Positions 58,001 through 64,000 of a stretch of 64,000 bases of DNA are shown here, one piece after another (position 1 is the stretch's first letter; every line of letters begins with the position of its first letter). The notes under the pieces were generated by a model, which worked only from the letters and a program-made list of their open reading frames with translations, had not been told where the DNA came from and made no database searches. A program made the translations under genes and the position numbers. Source of the stretch: Lachnospiraceae bacterium. Lineage in GTDB: Bacteria; Bacillota; Clostridia; Lachnospirales; Lachnospiraceae. The stretch is taken from the NCBI GenBank assembly GCA_022769005.1, contig JALEKK010000018.1, positions 1 through 64,000 on the forward strand, written 5' to 3'.

Positions 58001-58445
58001 CGGCTTCTTCTCTGCTTGCAAGAGGTTTTTCGGTTCCCGGTATCGTAGGAACATTACATGCTAAAGCCATTTCCTTTGCCGAAAGCTTATCTCCCATCAT
58101 ATCCAATATATCTGACTTAGGTCCGATAAATTTGATTCCGGCTTTCTCACACTCTCTCGCAAATTCGGCATTTTCGGCAAGGAAGCCGTAACCCGGATGA
58201 ATTGCGTCTACGTTATGAGTCTTTGCAATGTCTATAATCCTTTGGATATTTAAGTATGCTCCGAGAGGACTGTAATTATCCCCGATAGGATATGACTCAT
58301 CCGCCTCTGTTCTGAAAAGCGCATTTATATCCTCATTTGAATAAATAGCAACTGCCGTAAGTCCCAAATCATGACACGCTCTGAATATACGCATCGCAAT
58401 TTCTCCACGGTTGGCCACTAAAACCTTATTAAATCTTTTTGGCAT
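55023..58445 (-). CDS. pyc: Pyruvate carboxylase
   Basis: A biotin enzyme that carboxylates pyruvate to oxaloacetate, 1140 residues in one chain. The N-terminal biotin carboxylase/ATP-grasp part (about 1-450) has KAAAGGGGRGMR; the carboxyltransferase barrel (about 530-800) has RDAHQSLLATRMR and HTHDTSGNQ; the C-terminal carrier carries EAMKMET, whose Lys is biotinylated. It supplies oxaloacetate for anaplerosis and succinate/aspartate routes. Divergent to birA. Confidence 0.98.
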   Translation of the reverse strand: MPKRFNKVLVANRGEIAMRIFRACHDLGLTAVAIYSNEDINALFRTEADESYPIGDNYSPLGAYLNIQRIIDIAKTHNVDAIHPGYGFLAENAEFARECEKAGIKFIGPKSDILDMMGDKLSAKEMALACNVPTIPGTEKPLASREEAEKLAAEFGFPVILKAAAGGGGRGMRRCDTIEEVGVNFDLVKAEAKKAFDNDDIFMEKFLVEPKHIEVQILGDEHGNIVHLYERDCSLQRRFQKVVEFTPAFSLPADVKQNILNDALKLAEHVKYTNAGTLEFLVDKDGNHYFIEMNPRIQVEHTITEMCTGIDLVRSQILIAEGYELSDDMIGIKSQEDIHQNGYAIQCRVTTEDPSNNFAPDTGKITSYFSPGGFGVRLDGATSGVGAVISPYYDSLLVKITCWDNTFENACKKTLRAIQEIRISGVKTNIGFISNILTNKTFIEGKCHTKFIDETPELFNLDNGEDKATKMLKYIATKTLAESGHHKRYDDVRIPPLTGHKPDGLKQLLDSKGPKAVADWVKEQKKVLICDTTTRDAHQSLLATRMRSKDIVEAMDATSEIEADAFSLECWGGATFDVAYRFLHESPWERLDKIRERVPNILLQMLLRGSNAVGYTNYPDNVIREFVKHAAKSGIDVFRVFDSLNWIPGMEVAMDEVLNQGKICQATLCYTGDILDPNRDKYTLSYYINMAKELEKRGAHMIAVKDMAGLLKPYAAKKLVSELKQAVGVPIQVHTHDTSGNQVAAVLMAVEAGADVVDLAISSLSGLTSQPSLNAVVAALQGTERDTGLDLGRLQHLTDYWEDVRKRYSSFESGLVSPATDIYRYEIPGGQYTNLKPQVESLGLKDRFLQVKENYKVVNDMLGDIVKVTPSSKMVGDLAIFMTQNELTPDNIVEKGKYLAFPDSAISYFSGMMGQPAWGFPKDLQEVVLKGVKPITCRPGEMLEPADFDAMKKEVQEFCHDAEDRDVISYALYPKVFKDFVKSQDEFGYTTELVSHVYFHGLDKGETTKVNIANGKTLNIKFLDFGDIDSDGMRTVVFELNGIRREVQVPDEEAQKTIIKVPMVNPEDKSQVGASIPGAIANIAVKVGDKVEENQTIATIEAMKMETAVIAGMSGVVEEILVKEGDTVKGGQLLMKLSEG

Positions 58446-58668
58446 TTAATATTCCCATCCTTTCTTTGTCAATTAAGATAATCTAAGAGACATAAATACC
58501 CTTTTACTATCTGCTTGATATATATGTATAGATTAACAGAAATCCTTAAAAAAATAAATATCCTATAGCGATAATTGTATTTAACTTAAAAATATTATGT
58601 ATTTATTTCATTTTACTTGTATAATATTAGCATATTTAAAAAAATTAAACTATATAACGGAGCATATT

Positions 58669-59454
58669 ATGACTTATAACGATTTTTCCGAAAAAAACAT
58701 ACTTAAATACATGGATAAGGATCATCCCCGCCTGTATTTTTTTGACTCAACGGACTCTACCAACAACTTCGCAAAGCATCTTATAGCAAATAAAGAAGCC
58801 GCCGACGGAATATGTATATGCGCCGACGAGCAGACTGCCGGTCGGGGAAGACAGGGAAGACCTTTCTTTTCTCCTCCCCATTCCGGCGTCTATCTTACAT
58901 TGATAAGGGATATGAATTGCATGAGAGATCCGGTGATACTTAAAACAACCATTGCCGCATGTGTGGCGGAATATGAGACTCTTCTTGAAGTCATGGGAGT
59001 TGACACGTCAATTAAATGGGTAAACGACCTCTTTTTATACGGAAAAAAGATTTCCGGAATTCTGACGGAAGCCATCGATCATTATATTATTATCGGCATA
59101 GGCATCAACTGCAATACGTCCGATTTTCCGGATGAACTGCAAAATATCGCAGGTTCCGTTGAAAGCGGTTCGGAGGGCGAAGACAATTCCGCGGACAGAA
59201 GCCGAATTGCCGCCGTATTGTGGAAAAAGTTAATGTATTGGACAGACAGAACCGGTTCCCGAGAATTAATTGACATATACAGACAACATTCGTTCCTTAT
59301 AGGAAAAAACATAACATTCACAACGGACGGCATAACACAATGCGGACTTGTAGAAAACATAGACGATGACGGCGCTCTTATTGTGATAAACAAAAACAAC
59401 GGCGAAAAAAAGGTTTTGAATACCGGAGAAGTTCATTTGACATCATGGGATTAA
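58669..59454 (+). CDS. birA: Biotin-[acetyl-CoA-carboxylase] ligase (BirA without HTH domain)
   Basis: 261 residues from MTYNDF. GRGRQGRPFFSPP is the biotinyl-AMP motif, KWVNDLFLYGKKISGIL the catalytic Lys region, and GIGINCN the conserved strand; a small C-terminal SH3-like part follows. There is no N-terminal winged helix, so it is a class I ligase and not a repressor. It lies divergently next to pyc, whose biotin carrier is an obvious substrate. The 24-residue upstream extension is hydrophobic and lacks a ribosome site. Confidence 0.92.
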   Translation: MTYNDFSEKNILKYMDKDHPRLYFFDSTDSTNNFAKHLIANKEAADGICICADEQTAGRGRQGRPFFSPPHSGVYLTLIRDMNCMRDPVILKTTIAACVAEYETLLEVMGVDTSIKWVNDLFLYGKKISGILTEAIDHYIIIGIGINCNTSDFPDELQNIAGSVESGSEGEDNSADRSRIAAVLWKKLMYWTDRTGSRELIDIYRQHSFLIGKNITFTTDGITQCGLVENIDDDGALIVINKNNGEKKVLNTGEVHLTSWD

Positions 59455-59520
59455 ACGACTGAAGATGATAAAAACGATTTCAAATAACAGATATTTAAGC
59501 CGAATTGAATAAAATATAAA

Positions 59521-59576
59521 AAGCGAGACGGTAACGGCAATTCAAAACATACCGCAAAACCCTCTCGCTTATTTTT
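59521..59576. terminator. Bidirectional terminator after birA and the small gene at 59575
   Basis: AAGCGAGA (59521-59528) pairs with TCTCGCTT (59563-59570), with GGT/ACC extending past a mismatch; ATTTTTATG follows on plus and TTTATATTTTATTC on minus. Confidence 0.7.
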
Positions 59577-59811
59577 ATGCATTGTAATCTAATTCTTTAT
59601 ATTCGTGAGCGTCAGATGTTAAATCTTCCCATTTCTCTTCGGATTCTGCAAGAACAACTCTCCATGAATCTCTCTCAGCCTGGCTGTTGGCATGGCTTCT
59701 GTAATATTCTTCTTCCTGAGCACCGGCCTTTGCTTCTTCCAAGTCAGTGAACTTCTCACAGTTCTTGATACTTGCATCATTTACGTTCTTACGAAATACA
59801 TAATAATACAT
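59575..59811 (-). CDS. Small acidic protein of unknown function
   Basis: 78 residues, soluble, no membrane segments or cysteines apart from one. The first half is MYYYVFRKNVNDASIKN, the second has a Glu/Ala-rich helix and a tyrosine-rich end. GGGAGG lies 8 nt before the ATG, supporting real translation. It is unrelated in sequence to its neighbours birA and apbE and I do not recognise the family. Confidence 0.65.
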   Translation of the reverse strand: MYYYVFRKNVNDASIKNCEKFTDLEEAKAGAQEEEYYRSHANSQAERDSWRVVLAESEEKWEDLTSDAHEYKELDYNA

Positions 59812-59967
59812 CTAATACCTCCCATAATAAGCCCTGAGGCTTAATTGATTATTCCGTGATATTATAACATATAATTAGTATTTCCCAAACACTAATTTAT
59901 ATTTATAAGGACAAATCCTTCACTATAATATATAATAATTTATCTGAATATATTAAGGAGACTTTTT

Positions 59968-60999
59968 ATGAATTTTAAAACTATATGCTTAGCTTCCTGT
60001 GCGGCAGTTTCATCCGGCGTCATACTGTCCGGATGCAGCTCCGGTTCCGTTATCATCGATACACCGATTAAATCGGAAGGATTTAAGCTGGATACCATAG
60101 TTTCTGTCAGTTCTTATGACAATGTTGACAAACAGGTTATTGATAACGCTTTAAATATATGCGATACATATGCGGATTTGTTTTCCATGTATGACGAAAA
60201 TTCCTTGCTTTGGAAAATCAATCACAATATAACTGATGAAATGCCTGCGGAAATGGGGCATATGATTGACGACGCTCTTAAATATTCATCCATGAGTGAC
60301 GGAGCGTTTCAACTTTCCATAGGAAGCGTGTCTGAACTCTGGGATTTTACAAACAGAACAAATAATTCAACTGTTCCGTCCAAAGAGTCAATAGATAACG
60401 CTTTAAAGTATGTGGACGACAGCAAGGTGTCAGTACACCCGAAAGACGAATCCGATCCCAACGGCACATGGGTCATTAATAAACCGAGCGAAACCAAACT
60501 GGATCTCGGAGCCGTTTCCAAAGGCTATATAGCCGATAAGATAAAGGTATATTTATTGGAAAATAATGTACACCATGCAATAATAAATCTCGGCGGAAAT
60601 GTTCTCTGTGTAGGCGGAAAAGGTGACGAATCTTTTAATATAGGCGTGCAAAAGCCCTTCGGCTCAAGTTCCGACACATCCGCAACCTTGAGTATCTCCG
60701 ATATGTCAGTCGTTTCATCGGGAACATATCAACGCGGTTTCACGGCATCCGACGGAAAATATTATCATCACATATTGGATGCGAGAACGGGTTATCCAAT
60801 AGAAAATAACCTTCTCCAGACCACAATTATATCCAAAAACTCATTCGAGGGTGACTGCTTAAGTACATTAACATTTATTCTCGGACTTGAAAAAGGTATG
60901 GAATTAATTAATAAAACAGATAATGTTGAGGCCGTCTTTATTACAAATGACTATAATCTTCATTATTCCGACAACGCAAAAGGATATGTAAAAGAATGA
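59968..60999 (+). CDS. apbE: FAD:protein FMN transferase ApbE (lipoprotein)
   Basis: It attaches FMN covalently to Thr residues of exported flavoproteins such as Rnf/Nqr subunits. Lipobox LSGC gives lipidated Cys23. The ApbE core has LDLGAVSKGYIADKI, INLGGNV and HHILDARTGYPI (metal-binding acid). 343 residues. AAGGAG precedes the ATG. plsC overlaps it by 4 nt. No Rnf genes lie in this window. Confidence 0.93.
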   Translation: MNFKTICLASCAAVSSGVILSGCSSGSVIIDTPIKSEGFKLDTIVSVSSYDNVDKQVIDNALNICDTYADLFSMYDENSLLWKINHNITDEMPAEMGHMIDDALKYSSMSDGAFQLSIGSVSELWDFTNRTNNSTVPSKESIDNALKYVDDSKVSVHPKDESDPNGTWVINKPSETKLDLGAVSKGYIADKIKVYLLENNVHHAIINLGGNVLCVGGKGDESFNIGVQKPFGSSSDTSATLSISDMSVVSSGTYQRGFTASDGKYYHHILDARTGYPIENNLLQTTIISKNSFEGDCLSTLTFILGLEKGMELINKTDNVEAVFITNDYNLHYSDNAKGYVKE

Positions 61000-61730
61000 A
61001 TTTTTTTAGAACCATCGCAGGATATGCCTTTCTTATTTTCTTCATGATAATAAGCTGGCTTTTCCTTCTTCCCATCGGATATTTTATCGGAAGATCAAAT
61101 AAAGAAAAGGGGCAGAAATTCTCCGTAAAAATTATTAACTGGGGATTCTCCTGTCTGTCCGCGATTGCGGCCGACGTAACCGTAAAGGGAACGGAAAATA
61201 TTCCAAAGGATGAGCCTGTTGTATTTATGGGTAATCACAGAGGATATTTTGACGTAATCATCACATATCAATACCTTCCGTTTCTTACTTCGATAATTTC
61301 AAAAGACGCATTAAAAAAGTTCCCGGTTGTAAGCAACTGGATGTCCAGAATAGGCTGTCTCTATCTGGAAAAGGATAATATAAAACAAAATCTCGGAACC
61401 ATTATGACAGCCATAGATTATATTAAAAACGGAACGAGTATGCTCATCTTTCCTGAGGGTAAACGAAATTTAGGCGCCGGAACAGATACCTTTCAATCCG
61501 GAAGCTTCAAGCTGACACAAAAAACCGATGCGAGAATAGTTCCGTTTTCAATTACAAATACAAGAGAGGTATGGGAAAGACAGTTCCCATGGCTCAGTCG
61601 TCAGAAAGTAGTACTTGAATTCCTCCCTCCGATAACAACTTCCGATTTGACAAGAGAAGAGCAAAAAGCTCTTCCTGAAACCGTGAGATCCGCTGTTGAA
61701 GACTCATTTATAAGAAACGGCGGTAAATAA
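60996..61730 (+). CDS. plsC: 1-acyl-sn-glycerol-3-phosphate acyltransferase
   Basis: 244 residues. An N-terminal membrane helix (about 8-32) precedes the acyltransferase motif NHRGYFD (H-x4-D) and the substrate motif FPEGKRN. Makes phosphatidic acid. It overlaps the end of apbE, so the two are translationally coupled. Confidence 0.93.
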   Translation: MNFFRTIAGYAFLIFFMIISWLFLLPIGYFIGRSNKEKGQKFSVKIINWGFSCLSAIAADVTVKGTENIPKDEPVVFMGNHRGYFDVIITYQYLPFLTSIISKDALKKFPVVSNWMSRIGCLYLEKDNIKQNLGTIMTAIDYIKNGTSMLIFPEGKRNLGAGTDTFQSGSFKLTQKTDARIVPFSITNTREVWERQFPWLSRQKVVLEFLPPITTSDLTREEQKALPETVRSAVEDSFIRNGGK

Positions 61731-61768
61731 TCTTTTTTAATATGCACTTTTATTACACACCTTAAATA

Positions 61769-61777
61769 TGGTATAAT
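61769..61777 (+). promoter_or_regulatory. Extended -10 promoter before the small membrane protein
   Basis: TGGTATAAT (TGn-TATAAT extended -10) at 61769-61777, about 53 nt before the start codon; the -35 region (TTTATT) is poor, as expected for this class. Confidence 0.5.
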
Positions 61778-61829
61778 TCAAAATCAGTGATTTTATCAGA
61801 TAATATTTATTATTTTCAGGAGATTATTT

Positions 61830-62252
61830 ATGGACTTGTGGCTTATACTTCTTATTGTCGTTGCCGCTCTTATCGCTGCTCTTATAATATTCTACTTCGG
61901 ATTTGTAAGGCCGAGAAAGAAGCAGATGAATGAACAGCAGGAACAAATCGATGCAACAAAACAGACAGTTACAATTTATGTCATCGGAAAGAAGAAAATG
62001 AAGATTTCCGAGGCGGGGTTCCCTAAAAGTGTTCTCGAATCTACACCTGCAAAATACCGCAATCGTAAAGTGGATATCGTGAAAGCTAAAATAGGTCCTC
62101 AAATAGTTTCGCTTGTTGCATCCCGCGAAGTTTTTGATTTGGTTCCGACCAATACCAATGTAAAAGCCGAGATAAGCGGTGTTTATATCACAAATGTTCA
62201 TGCGATGAAGGGCAACAAGCCTCTCGAACAGCCAAAGAAGAAGAAAAAATAA
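61830..62252 (+). CDS. Single-span membrane protein of unknown function
   Basis: 140 residues. One N-terminal membrane helix (about 5-27, ILLIVVAALIAALIIFYFGF) then a basic, amphipathic segment (RPRKKQMNEQQEQ) and a folded cytoplasmic part (about 45-125) that I do not recognise; the tail is PKKKKK. AGGAG precedes the ATG. It ends at two hairpins. Topology recalls YajC-type proteins but the sequence does not clearly match. Confidence 0.7.
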   Translation: MDLWLILLIVVAALIAALIIFYFGFVRPRKKQMNEQQEQIDATKQTVTIYVIGKKKMKISEAGFPKSVLESTPAKYRNRKVDIVKAKIGPQIVSLVASREVFDLVPTNTNVKAEISGVYITNVHAMKGNKPLEQPKKKKK

Positions 62253-62340
62253 TTCGGTGCCCACCGAATATATAAAAGTCATTGTATTATGAGATTCGTC
62301 TTAATTTCGAATCCTTGCCGATACAATGACTTTTTATTTT
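62252..62340 (+). terminator. Tandem hairpins and intrinsic terminator
   Basis: A small perfect hairpin (62252-62259 with 62262-62269) directly follows the stop. The stronger one pairs 62274-62287 with 62321-62334 (14 bp) with an inner GATTCG/CGAATC stem, then TTTTTATTTT. Confidence 0.85.
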
Positions 62341-62433
62341 ATGCAGTGAATTTATCTTGCTTTATTCTCCGTAATAATATATAACGGTTTATATTTACAT
62401 TTATCATGAACTATAACAGCGGGGGACAACCAT

Positions 62434-63900
62434 ATGCCAAGAGATTTATCATTATTAACGGATCTGTATGAATTAACCATGATGCAGGGATACTTTAAAT
62501 CAAAAAAGAATAATACGGTGGTATTTGATGTATTCTACAGAACAAATCCCTTCGGAGGCGCATATTCCATATGCTGCGGAATAGAACAAATGGCGGACTA
62601 TATTAAAAATCTGTCATTCACATCCGAAGATATAGATTATCTCAGAAGCACGGGATACTTTGAAGATGATTTTCTTGCATATCTGTCTGATTTCCGTTTT
62701 ACCGGAGATGTATATGCCATTCCGGAAGGGTCCGTAATCCTCCCTAAAGAACCGATAATTAAAATCGTAGCACCGATTATCGAAGCACAGCTTATTGAAC
62801 CCGCGGTTTTAAACATCGTTAATCACCAAAGTCTTATAGCCACCAAGGCCGCAAGAATAAAACACGCCGCAGGCGATAATGCGATACTTGAATTCGGACT
62901 CAGAAGAGCACAGGGTCCCGATGCCGGCATATACGGTACAAGAGCCGCATATATTGCCGGCTGCAGCGGAACAAGCAATGTTCTTGCCGGCAAGATGTTT
63001 GACATCCCTGTACTCGGTACTCACGCACATTCATGGATAATGTCATTTGACAATGAATATGAAGCCTTTAAAACATATGCTGAGATTTACCCGGACAACT
63101 GCACTCTTCTGGTAGATACATACAGCACGCTGCGCTCGGGTGTGCCTAATGCCATAAGGGTATTTAAGGAAATGAAAGAAAACGGCAAAGATATGAACAG
63201 GTGCGGTATAAGAATTGATTCCGGAGACCTTGCGTATCTTACGAAACGGGCACGTACAATGCTTGACGAAGCAGGCTTATGTGAAGTAAAAATATCGGCA
63301 TCCGGAGATTTGGACGAAAACCTGATTTCCTCTTTGAAGGATCAGGGAGCAAGGATAGATTCCTGGGGCATAGGCACAAGAATGATTATTGCGGAAGGCA
63401 ATCCTTCCTTCGGAGGCGTATATAAGCTTGCGGCAATAGAAGAAAACGGAGAATTTATTCCCAAAATAAAAATATCGGAAAACTCTGTCAAGATTACCAA
63501 CCCCGGCAATAAGTCTCTTTACAGAGTATACAATAACGAAGGAAAGATTGTAGCAGACCTTATCACCCTGGATTACGAAACATATTCAGAACGGGACGAC
63601 ATTCTGCTCTTCGACCCGATTGAAACCTGGAAGCAAACAATTATGCACAGCGGAGAATATACAATAAGGCCTATGCTTGAACTTATATTCAAATCCGGAC
63701 AATGTTTATTCAATCCGCGTCCGATCAGGGAAATTCAGGAATATTGCAAAAAAGAACAGGATACCTTATGGGAAGAATCCAAACGACTTTTAAATCCTCA
63801 TACCATACATGTAGACCTGTCAAGACCTCTGTATGAAATGAAGCAGGACCTCCTTAATAAATACGGCAAAGATCAGCTTAATTACAGAAGGAAGGATTGA
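62434..63900 (+). CDS. pncB: Nicotinate phosphoribosyltransferase
   Basis: 488 residues; the NAD-salvage enzyme that makes NaMN from nicotinate and PRPP. LLTDLYELTMMQGYF at the start, FGLRRAQGPDAG, HAHSWIMSFDNEYEAF and IRIDSGDLAYL and IWGIGTRMI-like SWGIGTRMII are family marks. GGGGGA precedes the ATG. The last 100 nt of the window (63901-64000) shows no further feature. Confidence 0.96.
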   Translation: MPRDLSLLTDLYELTMMQGYFKSKKNNTVVFDVFYRTNPFGGAYSICCGIEQMADYIKNLSFTSEDIDYLRSTGYFEDDFLAYLSDFRFTGDVYAIPEGSVILPKEPIIKIVAPIIEAQLIEPAVLNIVNHQSLIATKAARIKHAAGDNAILEFGLRRAQGPDAGIYGTRAAYIAGCSGTSNVLAGKMFDIPVLGTHAHSWIMSFDNEYEAFKTYAEIYPDNCTLLVDTYSTLRSGVPNAIRVFKEMKENGKDMNRCGIRIDSGDLAYLTKRARTMLDEAGLCEVKISASGDLDENLISSLKDQGARIDSWGIGTRMIIAEGNPSFGGVYKLAAIEENGEFIPKIKISENSVKITNPGNKSLYRVYNNEGKIVADLITLDYETYSERDDILLFDPIETWKQTIMHSGEYTIRPMLELIFKSGQCLFNPRPIREIQEYCKKEQDTLWEESKRLLNPHTIHVDLSRPLYEMKQDLLNKYGKDQLNYRRKD

Positions 63901-64000
63901 TTGTCGTAGATTATTGCATTATATATTAATACGTGCATAACACTCAACTGACTGCATTTGTTTCTGTTAATAATTAAATATGACATAAAAAGGGATACCG

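Noticed and set aside
61824..62282. Open reading frame opposite the small membrane protein
   Set aside because: It is a shadow; the plus-strand gene has the promoter, ribosome site and terminator.

Overview
The window is AT-rich chromosomal DNA from a low-GC Gram-positive bacterium, most likely a non-sporulating member of the Lachnospiraceae (Clostridia). Reasons: strong AGGAGG-type ribosome binding sites, many TTGACA-N17-TATAAT promoters, an rqcP-divIC-tilS-ftsH cell-division cluster, a short ProRS without editing insertion, a lysyl-tRNA synthetase carrying a C-terminal tRNA-binding domain, and no outer-membrane genes. A genus near Lachnospira, Butyrivibrio or [Eubacterium] eligens is only a guess. 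I see no phage, insertion sequence, CRISPR array, tRNA or rRNA. This is mostly core genome, and I found no clearly new multi-gene system.

Region 1 (1-7.2 kb): the tail of a LysR-type regulator, then minus-strand genes greA-lysS, argF-(small unknown gene)-dusB, and a secreted SH3/3D-domain protein. Region 2 (7.2-11.4 kb): a gap with degenerate ~44-nt tandem repeats, tcdA, an L,D-transpeptidase, and a pair of related membrane-anchored proteins. Region 3 (11.4-23.6 kb): twelve consecutive minus-strand genes from ilvE to proS with no convincing internal terminator. They mix amino-acid metabolism, galactofuranose glycan genes (glf, two glycosyltransferase-like genes), an unknown protein with ThyX-like features, translation quality control (rqcP), cell division (divIC), tilS, ftsH, a D,D-carboxypeptidase and a membrane protein.

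Region 4 (23.6-30.5 kb): thioredoxin, diverging from a thiamine operon thiCDSGHFE that sits behind a promoter, TPP riboswitch and terminator. Region 5 (30.5-47.1 kb): the canonical transcription/translation supercluster on the minus strand, read rpmG-secE-nusG-rplKA-rplJL-rpoBC-rpsL-rpsG-fusA-tuf, with an L10-leader attenuator, tandem hairpins before rpoB and separate promoters for rplJ, rpoB, rpsL and tuf.

Region 6 (47.1-58.5 kb): comF (apparently with a damaged 5' end), recD2, mreB, metK, a trigger-factor-like lipoprotein, a ~750-bp structured non-coding gap, and pyruvate carboxylase. Region 7 (58.6-64 kb): birA (which can biotinylate the adjacent carboxylase), a small unknown protein, apbE-plsC, a small single-span membrane protein, and pncB.

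The most useful leads are the structured RNA-like elements at 54.4-54.9 kb, the unknown protein at 18.9-19.5 kb, the paired membrane proteins at 10.2-11.3 kb, the comF 5' frame disruption, and the tandem repeats at 7.5 kb.
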